A stretch of DNA of 64,000 nucleotides. It comes from Hortaea werneckii (Eukaryota > Ascomycota > Dothideomycetes > Mycosphaerellales > Teratosphaeriaceae). This document shows positions 1 to 9,682 of the stretch, piece after piece; the first letter of the stretch is position 1; each line of letters opens with the position of its first letter. The stretch lies in the NCBI GenBank assembly GCA_037044905.1, contig JBAOKB010000082.1, forward strand, positions 25,042 to 89,041, written 5' to 3'. The notes under the pieces were generated by a model, which made no database searches, had not been told where the DNA came from, and saw only the letters and a program-made list of their open reading frames with translations. The translations under genes and the position numbers were made by a program.

Positions 1-132
1 CGCGTCACGCGGCTCACGCTGACCGCTGCAAGCGCGCGATAAGCTCCCGACTTCAAGTCTCCAGCGTGGAGTGGAGTTCAGGATACAGACGAAGGTGCCT
101 GACTCGACTGTCTAGACATCCTATCGCACCCA

Positions 133-1961
133 ATGCCCTTTCTCTCGCGCAATAGCTCAAGGCTTCTTCACCAAGTCGACCACAAGCAGCACGCAACGCA
201 AGAGGATCATCAAGACCCCTTGAAACAATACCTGACGCCGCCTTCTTCCAACAACACTAGCAATGAGGGCCTGAAAAGGAAGCGGGAAGAGACGGAGGAA
301 GAGATATATGCCGATCCAGAGTCCAGCGACGACGAAAGCGCTACCGTGTTGAAACCACATAAATCTGTGTTGCCACCGAATCCTCCCGAGGATCGAGCTG
401 GTTTCCAGCATAAACCACCCGTACCGGACGTCGATGGACCTGCCGATGTGAAGAGCAAGGCAGCATCGGCTTTCCAGCAGCCCAAGTCAAGCTCTGTTGA
501 CTCTGCAGGGAGGAGAACTGCAGATGACGAGGCAGCACAGCTAAGTAGCGATGAGGGCGGCATATTCCAAGAGGCCAAGCGACGCAGGACGGGTCCAAAA
601 GTGCCCGGCAAGCCGTATGAGAAACAACCATCGACGATCAGCAATATCCATGCTCAACCCAAGAGCAACCAGCCTTTGCGAGGCAAGAAAACGTCGTATG
701 GAAGGAAAGAGGTGCAGCGTAAACAAGTACGAGAGAAAGAGAAAAAGGCCAAAGAGGAGCAGAGACAGAAAGAAGAAGAGCAAGCTCAAGCAGAAGCAGC
801 TGCAAAGAGACCAACTTTCAAGCAGCCAGTTCACAAACCGATCCATGCCAACAATGTCGGCAACCAAACACGAGCAACCTTCAACTCCGCCCCAGGAAAC
901 CCCGATCCCAAAAGCCAGGCATCTAAACAAACACCATCATCACCCCCTCTCTCCCCCCTCAGCTCAGCGCCCAACAGCCCCGACCTCACTGCCGCCCAAC
1001 CTCTCAACCACCCCACATCACCCTCAAGCCTCACCCGCCCATGCCCCATTTGCAACGAACCCATCCCTTTCCTCCAGCACGAAAGCTTCGCAGACCAGTA
1101 CTCCCAACCCCGCACACTCACCTACCAATGGCAACAACGCTTCTGCCGGTATCACCGCCAACAGACAGCGCGGGAAACCTGGCATGCACGCGGCTACCCC
1201 GCCCGGATCTCCTGGGAAGATCTTCCGAGAAGGATGTCAGAACCGAGACATATCCGGCATGTGAAGCAGGTGATGAAGGGGCAGAGGGAAAGTGTGTTTC
1301 GGAAGAGGTTGGAGGAGAGGGTTCTAAGGAAAGGGGGTGCGGAGACGGCTTTACAGGCTTTGGCTGCTGAAGAAGAGGCGGAGGAGAAGGGTGGTGTAGA
1401 GGGGAAGGAGATGACGGCGAGGAAAGGGTGTAAAGTGGGGTATTACGGTCCTCGGGGGGAGAAGATGATGTATGTTGATCTCTCTCTTATTTTCATCCTT
1501 CCCTCCTTCCTTCTTTCTCTCTCCAGTCGTCCTCGCTATTCTGAACAAGTATCGCCAAGCATGAAGAAACTAACACAGCCAATTCACAAAGGACAACCCA
1601 CATCCTCCACACTTTCACGTCAGACCTCCGTTCTCTTGCCGCCACCGATAGACTCCTCGCCTCGGCCGGCATCGCAGGAGGCGTGTCCGGTTTCGTCCAG
1701 GCCGTCCTTGTCCCGGAATTGGCCCTTTCGCTCGTGAGCGAGGATTTGGAGACGGCTTCTTCTGATGCTCAAAGGAAGAAGGGGAGTTCTCCCGTTACTG
1801 TTGCTACTGAGGACCTCGTTCAAGTGCTAGAGGAGAGTGCGGAGTTAGGCGAGTTGTTGAACCCGGAGATTTCCGTTTCGGAAGAGAGGAGCGCAGGTTT
1901 GAGACGGAGGCGAGTGAGTGAAGATCAGGATGAGCAGGAAGACGAGGGCGGTGTGGGTTAG
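133..1961 (+). CDS. RTC4: Rtc4-domain protein (restriction of telomere capping 4 homologue)
   Basis: Likely exons 133-1469 and 1592-1961 (568 aa). The first 300 residues are low-complexity, charged and Pro/Ser-rich. From about residue 302 there is an Rtc4-type domain: a CPICNEPIP zinc-knuckle-like motif, then FCRYHRQ, a W-x-ARGYPARISWEDL stretch and YYGPRGEKMM. After the intron it continues with GGVSGFVQAVLVPELALSLV, the family's signature end. I chose the 1470 GTATGT donor and the AAAG acceptor at 1591 because together they rejoin the two halves of the domain in frame; the more obvious CAG acceptors (1526, 1578) break the frame. In yeast Rtc4 was found in a telomere-capping genetic screen; its biochemical role is unclear. 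The family assignment is fairly sure, the exact splice site less so. Confidence 0.72.
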
Positions 1962-2562
1962 GAAGTTGTGAACTTTACTGGGTTTGGGAAAGGTGTCTCA
2001 TGAACGAATTGCGATCTTCTCATCGCTGTGGGTAAGGCTACGGGCGCTTCTTCTACCGGTCTTGTTGCGCGCTTGCTTTGTACGGTGCGTGCCTGCCGCG
2101 CACCTTCTTTCTCAGCAAGGGAGAATCTGGAGCTTTCTCGGCTTTGCCATCTGCCTCTTGCGCGACCAAGGGCATCGTGTAAACCTCCGCACTTGTTGAC
2201 CATACCCTTCCAGCCCCCATGCAGGCCTACAGCTCTTCACTATTACCCGCGTGCGCACCGCTGCGTTGGCTGCCCTTCAAACCGAACGTCAATGGCGCCG
2301 GGCATTCTGGCATCTCTGCTTCAGACATATCATCGCGCAGGGCCGTCGCTTGTATTGCCGTGAAACGGGATACCTCCACTCTCGACAGAGTCCCTCTCTC
2401 TTCACACGCAGCCTCCCCTCCTTTCCTTCTTCATAATACCCAAACAGCCTTCCCCTTTCGTCTGAGACTTCAGATCCTCGCAACGGGTGAACCATGCCAA
2501 TGCATGTTTGAAAAAAGGAAGATATCCTTCGTCGATGTGTTTGCTCATGTCTGATTTCTTTT
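1962..2562. other. Intergenic, convergent 3' ends
   Basis: About 600 bp between the 3' ends of the Rtc4-like gene and mL53. Only short overlapping ORFs without family resemblance are present. It probably holds two 3' UTRs. Confidence 0.5.
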
Positions 2563-2994
2563 TTAAGCATCAAGCTCCTCCTTCCGTCTCAACGCGCGCG
2601 AGTGCCGATCCACTTCGGTCTGGATGTCGCGGAACTTCATCTTCTCCACATCGAGGCTCATTTCTTTCCCATCCTCTGTTTTGAAGTGACTGGGTCAGCT
2701 AGCTGGTCTGTTGTGTGCTCACATTTGTTTTTGGCTGCAATCTGAGACGCACAAAGATAGACTTTTTGGGGGGGGGGGGGGGGGGGGGGGGGGGAGAGAA
2801 AAAGACATACTGAAGGTCAGATCTAGCAATGCAGGTTTCGCCGCGTCCTTCTGGCCTAGCATCTTCACGCCGATGCGCATGGTGCTGCGGGCATTGGGAG
2901 GTAGTGAGGCTAGGAAGTTCCGGATGGTTTTGCCGGAGCGCGGGTTGAAGGGGGAGAAGGTCGTAGTGATTCCGGTGATGTATTTGGTGATCAT
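2563..2994 (-). CDS. MRPL44: Mitochondrial large ribosomal subunit protein mL53
   Basis: Two exons on the minus strand: 2994-2811 and 2675-2563 (98 aa, the same length as yeast Mrpl44/mL53). Exon 1 starts MITKYITGITTTFSPF, then RSGKTIRNFL and LPPNARSTM, which match the family. Exon 2 begins in the codon giving FKDGKEMSLDVEKM and ends HSRALRRKEELDA. Donor GTATGT (2810-2805) and acceptor AACAG (2676-2678) join phase 1 to phase 2 cleanly. The protein is a structural component of the mitoribosome. The 135-nt intron contains a 27-nt C run on the sense strand (see separate entry), long enough to disturb sequencing or automated gene calling. Confidence 0.85.
2768..2794. repeat. G27 homopolymer inside the mL53 intron
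   Basis: An uninterrupted run of 27 G on the plus strand, i.e. C27 in the mL53 pre-mRNA just downstream of the GTATGT donor and a short pyrimidine tract. It is the longest mononucleotide run I noticed in the window. The stated length may be approximate if the assembly comes from short or noisy reads. Confidence 0.9.
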
Positions 2995-3630
2995 TTTGGA
3001 GAGATTCTCTTCGGTATGTTCGGTTTCCTTTTCCCTTTCCCTTTGATATACTGCTCACCAAGGTGTAGGCCTTTGGTTGGTAGTACAGATCGGCGGGCGT
3101 CGGGGGTTCGAATGCCTGAGGATGAGACGAGACGGGCTGGAAGGAAGCGAGCCGACGGGACGGGTCAGGATTGGGGGTATCCCGCGGCGCGCCAAGGGCT
3201 ATTCCGGGCAGCTGGCTGGATGGGATTCAAGAATATACACAGTACCTTACCTGCCTAGGTTGGGTAGTACCTTTTATGAACTAGACTGCCGCCAGATGAA
3301 ACCGGTCTCATCTCGTTTGCCATTCTTATTACTATTGCAGCCTGCCGCTTGAACCAGTCTGTCCGTGTGACTACTGGGTGGCGGTGATCTGCATCGGTGG
3401 GTATAAGATCCATACCTATGGTACCTGGTAACCACCTCCCCAATACATAGCCGCTCAACTCCTCTCCTTCTCCATCTTCTCCAGTCCATCTCCATTTCTA
3501 TATCAGACGTACCTCTCCAATCTACCTTTGGCCTCGACAGTCTTTACCAGAGACGCCTCAGCTATTCATCCTTCCATCCGTCCGTCTCCCACAACACAGG
3601 AATACCTCACTCGGGAAGCGGCCACCCACA
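2995..3630. other. Intergenic, divergent promoters of mL53 and the GPI protein
   Basis: No coding potential seen. The last 200 bp before 3631 are strongly CT-rich, typical of a fungal promoter/leader. A CCTAGGT palindrome lies at about 3254-3260. Confidence 0.5.
3402..3407 (+). promoter_or_regulatory. TATA-like element
   Basis: TATAAG about 225 bp upstream of the GPI-protein start codon and upstream of a CT-rich leader, a plausible core promoter layout. There is no further support. Confidence 0.3.
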
Positions 3631-4449
3631 ATGCCGGCCATGAAGACTGCCATCCTCCTCCCCGCCACTTTCGCCACCCTGGCACTGGCCCGTACCGATC
3701 TCGTCGGCTGTACCTCCACTGACGTCTCCTCTCCCGCCGGCGCATCTTACGCCTGGTACGTCCCCGGAAATGGTGAGCTCTGCGACCCGCTCGACTGCGG
3801 TGGCGGCCGCGCTCCACCCAAGTACGACGTTCCAGGCTGTCCACAGTACACCGGCACCGAATCCTACAGCCCTAGCTATCTACCCGGCTACGGCAGCGCG
3901 ACTGCCGCTCCAGCCACCACTACCGCAGCACCAAGCGGCGCCAGCAGCTCCTCCTCCTTCGACTGGGATAGCCTCATCTCCGAAGCCGATACCGCCACTT
4001 CCTCCTGGGACCTCTACACATCCTGGGACTCCTCTTCCGCACCAGCCACTTCAATCTCCTACAGTTCCGTCACGGGGCTCGCCTCCCCCGTCGACCTCCC
4101 CTCCACTGGCGTCTCAATCTTCACCCACCCGCTCGAGACCCCGACGTCTTCTCTCCCTGCATCAACAGACGACGTCTCCGTCTTCACGTACCCGCTGCTC
4201 TCCTCCTCCGCCACGAGTGCCGCGACTGCTGCGTCGACCCTTCCCGCCGGCATGAATGGTACAGCGGGTGTAGCAGGCTCGACGGGCGGGAGCACTTCAA
4301 GCAGGAACGGGACCATGCCGAGTGGTACCGCTAGTCCGTCTTCTCCCGCCACCCAAGTCAACGGCGGCGAGAGCGCTAAAGGGACCATGATGGCAATGAG
4401 CGGTGCGGGACTTATTGTCGCTCTTGGGGCGCTTGTGGCTTTGCTGTAG
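3631..4449 (+). CDS. Secreted, probably GPI-anchored Ser/Thr-rich cell-surface protein
   Basis: Single exon, 272 aa. The N-terminus (MPAMKTAILLPATFATLALA) is a signal peptide; ATG codons at 3631 and 3640 would both keep it. The mature N-terminal part has conserved Cys in CDPLDCGGGRAPPK and VPGCPQYTG, a small Cys module found in many Pezizomycotina secreted proteins (some databases call these 'siderophore biosynthesis' proteins, without good reason that I know of). A long Ser/Thr/Ala-rich, probably O-glycosylated stalk follows. The C-terminus is a small-residue region followed by a hydrophobic tail (GAGLIVALGALVALL), as expected for a GPI signal. It likely sits on the plasma membrane or cell wall; its function is unknown. 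Confidence 0.75.
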   Translation: MPAMKTAILLPATFATLALARTDLVGCTSTDVSSPAGASYAWYVPGNGELCDPLDCGGGRAPPKYDVPGCPQYTGTESYSPSYLPGYGSATAAPATTTAAPSGASSSSSFDWDSLISEADTATSSWDLYTSWDSSSAPATSISYSSVTGLASPVDLPSTGVSIFTHPLETPTSSLPASTDDVSVFTYPLLSSSATSAATAASTLPAGMNGTAGVAGSTGGSTSSRNGTMPSGTASPSSPATQVNGGESAKGTMMAMSGAGLIVALGALVALL

Positions 4450-5057
4450 GTCTTTTCTTGGGATGGTAAGCCGGTCATCGGGCTGAGTGATGCCTTGTTG
4501 AAAGGCCGGCGTTCAGGAAGGGTTCTACGCACCTTTTTCTCGAGATTTCTTGACGAATGATAGGCAGGGTCGTGAATAATACGGGAAGAGAGCATGCCTT
4601 GAATCCCCCAGTTTCAGATGTACGAAGGCCAATTTCACATGATATCGTAGGAAGGTGATTCTCATATGCCACACAAAAAGGAGACTGAGTAGAACACTCC
4701 AGACAAATGGAGTCATCAAGCCGACACTGCTGCTTGGCTGGCAAGTAGTGAGAGTAGCCCCTTCGGCGGAGGGTGGTGTGATCTCGTCGCAAGACTGCTG
4801 AGTGTTTATTTCGTGGTTCATATGCTGATCACATGTTCACAAGTGATCTAACGATCATTCTTCACATTCTGCGCAGATATGGCTCACTTCATCCGCACCC
4901 ATGAGTGTGCATGGCTAGCTAGCTCGCTCAACACACATTCAAATTTGACTGACACAGATATGTTGATCCGGAAAATACCAAAGCCAAGAAGTGCAATCAG
5001 AGACACCACCAACCAATTCACCCACATAGCGAACAACGTTCAAGGTCTTCGCTCAAG
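4450..5057. other. Intergenic
   Basis: About 600 bp with only short ORFs. It contains the promoter of the first NADAR gene; no clear TATA or motif was recognised. Confidence 0.45.
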
Positions 5058-6575
5058 ATGGACAACGTCCGCGAATTGAGGCCAAAGAATCCACCGACGG
5101 CAGAAGAGCTTGCTGGTCCTCGCTTCACTCGATATTTCCATGGCGCCGAGCGACTTTGCAACTTCCCACCTCCGACGGGCCCATCTATATACTTCTATAG
5201 AGGCAACATTGGCCAGTCAGGCGCGCAAGCCGTCTTAAGCAACTTCCACTTGTGTGGATTTTATGATCAGCCATCATGCCTTCCGACTTACTACAATAGC
5301 TCAGAGGCTCGGTATCAAGAAGAGAAGGCTTACTTCATTGAGAAGCATGCGTGTAAGCGCCTTTCTCAGCCCAAGTGGAACACAAGAGGACTCCCGGATA
5401 GCCTCAATTCGACCAACGTACGTCAGTTCGTCCTCTCCCAGACCGCACCATCAATGCAGAAAAGGGCGACTGGCGACTTCTCGGGCGAAGGTTTCGAAGC
5501 AGAGTGGAACGAAAGACAACTCGAGGTCCTGCTTAAGGCGAATCGGCTCAAGTACTTTCAGTGTCCAGAAGAGCGCAAGTACCTGCTGGGTACTGGCAGC
5601 CGTGAGCTCGTGAAGGCGTCCCCCTCGGACGCTCAATGCGGCATCGGATACAGTGCTGAAAAGGCCGAGGAGAACCGACACAAATGGGGCGACAACAAGC
5701 ATGGCATTGCGCTTATGCAAGTCCGACATGAGCTACGAGAGATCCTGGCAGACAACCCTTCTTACTTCAATGAACTGGACCGTCGGCCTACTGTGCATCG
5801 CCTCGACTTCAAGAAACCATCTGCCGCCTTCCGTGAAGGGGCTTTCGATGTTCCGGGGATGCTGCCTTGCCTGCAGCAACACCTGCAAGCGGTTGCAGAC
5901 ATCTACAGGAAGAAAACACGTCAGAATGAGGAGCATCAATGGTCCGGCAGCGTTGTGGGAGGTCAGAATCACGATGACAACAAGGGCCACGAAGACGAAG
6001 CGGACCAAGAAGACGGAGCCGACCAAGAAGACGATGACGATGGCGATGCAGAAGTCGCCGCTAAAAAATTGAAGGCCCAGGTCGAGGCTCACTTTACACT
6101 GTTCTATCCTAGGCTGGAAGAGGACGTAGATGTGTGGGTCGCCTTCAACAACGACACGGCCGATCCGCCATTCTCTTTGGATGACGACTTCGTGTTCCAC
6201 AGAGTAGCCATGGCCTTTGCCACATGTGGCACTACCCAGCCTGAGCTTGCCGCGCCTCCAATTAGCGTACTGAAGCAAGCTCTGGAAGAACTTCGCGGCA
6301 AAGAAGCACAAACGGCAGAGGCGACGAGATCGTACATGGGCTGGAAGTATGGTCAGTCTAGCGGCCCCGCTGGTGCTAAGATCATGTTCTGGGGCCCCTA
6401 CAAGAAGACCTTGAGAGCTGCTCGGGCGCAAAAATCGTTCCTGTCTCGAGCTGGTTTCGACGTCATCAACGGATCTAGCGGCCTCACCCCTAAAGAGGAG
6501 GACAGGGCGATCGGGACTCTGCAAAATGTCCTGGAAAAACATGAAAGGACACTCTTTGGAGATGGATTAGCATGA
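5058..6575 (+). CDS. NADAR/YbiA-like domain protein with acidic linker and unknown C-terminal domain
   Basis: Single exon, 505 aa. Residues about 42-230 form a NADAR (DUF1768) domain: GPSIYFYRG, QAVLSNFHLCGFY (around 58-69), NSSEARYQEEKA (80-91), FQCPEERKYLLGTGSREL (167-184), KASPSDAQCGIGY (186-198) and HKWGDNKHGIALMQVRHEL (208-226). Known NADAR proteins are N-glycosidases: YbiA hydrolyses early riboflavin-pathway intermediates, and other members remove ADP-ribose from guanine. Which activity applies here is not known. The usual Trp before GIG is Cys in this protein. Residues 250-280 carry an FKKPS...VPGM...QQH tail shared with the paralogue at 14.3 kb. An acidic D/E run (about 306-330) leads to a roughly 165-residue C-terminal region I do not recognise. 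Confidence 0.8.
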   Translation: MDNVRELRPKNPPTAEELAGPRFTRYFHGAERLCNFPPPTGPSIYFYRGNIGQSGAQAVLSNFHLCGFYDQPSCLPTYYNSSEARYQEEKAYFIEKHACKRLSQPKWNTRGLPDSLNSTNVRQFVLSQTAPSMQKRATGDFSGEGFEAEWNERQLEVLLKANRLKYFQCPEERKYLLGTGSRELVKASPSDAQCGIGYSAEKAEENRHKWGDNKHGIALMQVRHELREILADNPSYFNELDRRPTVHRLDFKKPSAAFREGAFDVPGMLPCLQQHLQAVADIYRKKTRQNEEHQWSGSVVGGQNHDDNKGHEDEADQEDGADQEDDDDGDAEVAAKKLKAQVEAHFTLFYPRLEEDVDVWVAFNNDTADPPFSLDDDFVFHRVAMAFATCGTTQPELAAPPISVLKQALEELRGKEAQTAEATRSYMGWKYGQSSGPAGAKIMFWGPYKKTLRAARAQKSFLSRAGFDVINGSSGLTPKEEDRAIGTLQNVLEKHERTLFGDGLA

Positions 6576-7732
6576 GTTCGATAAGCACCAGGTCGGGTGG
6601 AAACTGAGATCGCGACTTCAGGGGTGAGGGTGTTGCAGGTCGGCCTTCCCGGAAAGAGTCTCAGCGATCTGACTAAACATGCAGTCTGATCTGGATTTCT
6701 GAGCAAAATATGACTACTATGTATTAGATAGCCTTCTTCATCAATGACATTCGTATCATTAGCTCATGTACCAATCCCGAAGTCTGCTTGATTCCGCAAT
6801 GTAATAGAGCGGAAGGTAGATTCGTACACGAACCCTGAATCAAATTTGGAAAAAGGGGAAGAACGTGCCGCGAGGAAGCAGGTTTATTGTTATTATTATT
6901 ATTATTATTATTTTCCTTTTCGGCTGATAGACATAAATCATAATTCAAATCACATCATGATGTCACGGGTATCTTGAGCTAGACATGCACGGAATCAAGA
7001 CTTGAGGTTGCGCTGGTATGATTCTCAAGAGCCAGTCCAAGTCCAGACCTCAGGGTCCATTAGAATGGATCCAACATCTCTTCCCCTGGGATCAGGACAT
7101 CGAAACAGACAGTCAAGATCAGTCATCGCACCAAACCTCAATACCGTCTCGCGGTCCATGTGCACTACGAGATTCAATCACGACTTCGCGGTTGAGCTTT
7201 GACGGTGAAACTAGCCTTTACATTCAGTACTTCATGATCGAGTACAGTCTCATGTACAGTCCTTCAAGATTTCAGGGTAAGGGGATTGCACTTGACATGA
7301 AAAAAACTTGGCCCCGGTGAAGTGTCCGAAGTCTAAATGTCTTTGTGATTCAAGAGCTCGGGACAAGTGGGTGGGAATGTGCTAGCTCTTGCTAAAACAA
7401 CCTCTATCAACCTCTGAGAAATCAAGTCTGAGCAGCTACCTGCGTAGGACGCTGCTCACTTGCCATGCCTTGGACCTTGAACTTGACTTCAGCAATGCAA
7501 GCCACCAGCTGCCATCGGAATTATACAGGTGTTATGTTAGAAAGCTACGCTTTACCGACGCCGCTGAAGTCCATTCAATCTAGGCTGAGTCCCACTCCTG
7601 TCGATGCTTGGAGATCAGAGCATTCAACTTTTGCTGACCTTTATCGAGCTGAATTAGAAGTCAGCATGTATGGTCGAAGAGAGAATCATGGACAGAGAAC
7701 ATACCTTGGTTCACGTAAGTCTGCAGTTGTTC
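6576..7732. other. Gene-free interval
   Basis: 1.15 kb between convergent genes, AT-richer than the flanks, with an ATT microsatellite. ORFs of 60-100 codons occur but show no family resemblance or splice structure. Confidence 0.5.
6889..6913. repeat. (ATT)n microsatellite
   Basis: About eight perfect trinucleotide units of ATT/TTA in intergenic DNA downstream of the first NADAR gene. Confidence 0.85.
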
Positions 7733-8902
7733 TCACCTGCTGAAGTCGTGGAAACCCCTTCTCAAACGCATCTTGTCATTGACTCCATTGACGCTTTCGC
7801 GTTTGAAATCTCCACTCTCAACCAATAGCATCTCCATTGAGTTGATACAATTGAAGTAATGCACACTGACCTGATTCCGATTTGTAAGACAACAGACTTT
7901 GCCCTTGCACTGGTCCATCATAAACGGATTCCAGAAAGGCGCAATGAAGACGACGGTAGTCGTGTGAGGCAGGTTCGGGCCTTCTGCGCAGCTTTCCTTC
8001 GTAGCAAGGAGGACAGTTCTCTTTGACGGTTCGACCCAGGGCTTACTGAAGTCTTTCCCGATCTCCTCATGCTCTTCGATAACCTGCCTTCGCTCGTCGG
8101 CAGTGCAACTGCCATCGTAGCGCAGGGGTTGGATTCGGAGCTCATCCTCCAGAGCGACGCCCAGGAGGTCGAGTTGAGACAGGTGCTCCGCAATGACGAT
8201 GGTCTTTGCGTTGGCCAGATGCGTCTTCTTGGAGACCATGTCGGTGATTTGGGATACCTTGATGCTTGTGTCTTCGCGCGCCTGACGAATGATTTCCACA
8301 ATGGGCCCAATCTTATCAGACATGTAGCCGTCACGTTTCGACCTGAGGTGCCTTCGAAAATGGTCTCGTCTCTCTTGGTGGTTCCTCAAGTAGCTTGCCC
8401 TCCGATATTCGTTATTGACATCGCCCGCAGTCTGTTCTTCTGCCTGGTAGTCTTCGAAAATAGCTCCCCTTGTTGCTTGCATCTCATTTGTTACACCGTC
8501 CGAATCCCGCCACGATTTCTCAGCTGCCATCTGAGCTCTGTCATACTCTTCTGCGCTGACCCAAATGCTCTCGCCATACTTGGCATGGGCTACGAGGTCA
8601 GGGTGGACGCAATGCATGCGAGCTTCGAACATCTGGCGAAATATCTCATCCGGTCCACGTTCACGAGCGCCACTGCTAGGCTTCTCGTTTTCTTCTTCGT
8701 CTGAGCCTGCCTTCCTTTTCTGGTGTGCTTTGGCTCGCTGACTCGCCTTTCGCCTTTCGATCGTCAATGGATCCCAGAGATCTTTCGTTGGCTCTTGCGT
8801 CTCCTGAATCTCGTCGCAAAGCTCAATGAAATGTTTGTACTCGATCGGAGGATGCATAGACGACACCGGACGTTCTTCAAAGTAATCCTGGTGAAGCTCC
8901 AT
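7733..8902 (-). CDS. SNF2-type helicase C-terminal half (truncated/degenerate)
   Basis: Open frame of 389 aa. Residues about 196-370 resemble the second RecA lobe of SNF2/Rad5-like ATPases: IGPIVEIIRQAR, KTIVIAEHLSQLDLLGVAL (motif IV region), LRYDGSCTADERR, RTVLLATKESCAEGPNLP (motif V region), then IAPFWNPFMMDQCKGKV. In active members the last element is WNP...Q-A-x-GR-x-x-R-x-GQ. Here both motif VI arginines are gone (KGKVCCLTNRNQ). No Walker A/DEAH lobe is encoded upstream in the region to 10.5 kb. Residues 1-195 are charged and lack an ATPase signature. It is therefore either a decayed helicase fragment or a repurposed non-ATPase protein. The frame is intact over 1.17 kb, so expression is possible. 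Confidence 0.6.
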   Translation of the reverse strand: MELHQDYFEERPVSSMHPPIEYKHFIELCDEIQETQEPTKDLWDPLTIERRKASQRAKAHQKRKAGSDEEENEKPSSGARERGPDEIFRQMFEARMHCVHPDLVAHAKYGESIWVSAEEYDRAQMAAEKSWRDSDGVTNEMQATRGAIFEDYQAEEQTAGDVNNEYRRASYLRNHQERRDHFRRHLRSKRDGYMSDKIGPIVEIIRQAREDTSIKVSQITDMVSKKTHLANAKTIVIAEHLSQLDLLGVALEDELRIQPLRYDGSCTADERRQVIEEHEEIGKDFSKPWVEPSKRTVLLATKESCAEGPNLPHTTTVVFIAPFWNPFMMDQCKGKVCCLTNRNQVSVHYFNCINSMEMLLVESGDFKRESVNGVNDKMRLRRGFHDFSR

Positions 8903-9270
8903 GATGCTGGAGGGTGATTTTAGCTGAATCTTAGATTGACTTCGGTAGGGTAGATGTAGTGGTCAGGTAGAGGTGAAGAAGGTTGCAGAAAGATATCCAG
9001 GTGAAGAGAAACGCTAACCTAGGTCAGTCTTCACATGCTTCGAAGTTGAATACTTCACTCACGTGAGTCATGTATCACATGCTTCAAGTGCACAACGACG
9101 TATTTCGGAACTCGCACCCACGTCCATGGGGACAGTTACCTGATTTCAACTTACGTTCTATTCAACGCCAAAGCCTCAATTAACCTCATAGAAATTTCGA
9201 CTTTTGAAAAGAGGCGATTAGATGCCGGGATGTCTGAGGACCTCGAAATTATCTATGTTGTCCTGATCTG

Positions 9271-9682
9271 AGTTCGCCTTTTGCATATCAATCATTACGA
9301 TGAATCTAGAAGCCACCTTTCTAGACCCCAAAGTCGCCTTCCCTAATTTGCTCCTCTGGTGCCTAGAAGTCGACGTCTGAATACTGCCAGCCGGTTATCG
9401 TAAAGTCGCCATTTAGACCTTGAAGTCGCCATCTGAACGCTACTTCTCTGGTAACTCGAGGTTCAGATCTAGGCATTGCTGACTGGACATCACGAAGTTG
9501 AAATCTGAAGTTCAGTCATTGCCATGTACCCCGAACTCGCCTTCGGAGCTTTAGCTCGCCTTTCCCATCCTGATTTCACCTTTAAACCATGGAAGTCGCC
9601 ATCTTTTCACCCTCCTTTTACCCTCCCTTTTCCTGTAAGCCGAAATCTAATGCAAAGATCGCCTAATAACACGAATTCGCCT
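9271..9682 (+). repeat. Cluster of about nine GAAGTCGCC-like motifs
   Basis: In roughly 400 bp the plus strand repeats a degenerate (G/A)A(A/G)NTCGCC(T/A)T word in one orientation, near 9272, 9331, 9402, 9422, 9533, 9552, 9592, 9653 and 9674. Spacing is irregular (20-110 bp), so it is not a simple tandem array. A related word (GGTCGCCGTCTGA) recurs near 12,770. The function is unknown. Confidence 0.5.

Noticed and set aside
551..1264. 237-codon overlapping plus-strand ORF
   Set aside because: Out-of-frame shadow in the low-complexity part of the Rtc4-like gene.
3095..3125. GGGTTCGAATGCC resembling a tRNA T-arm/B box
   Set aside because: No paired T stem, no A box at the right distance and no cloverleaf possible.
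5733..6542. 269-codon minus-strand ORF inside the first NADAR gene
   Set aside because: Antisense shadow; low-complexity Val/Ile runs arise from the acidic codons of the real gene.
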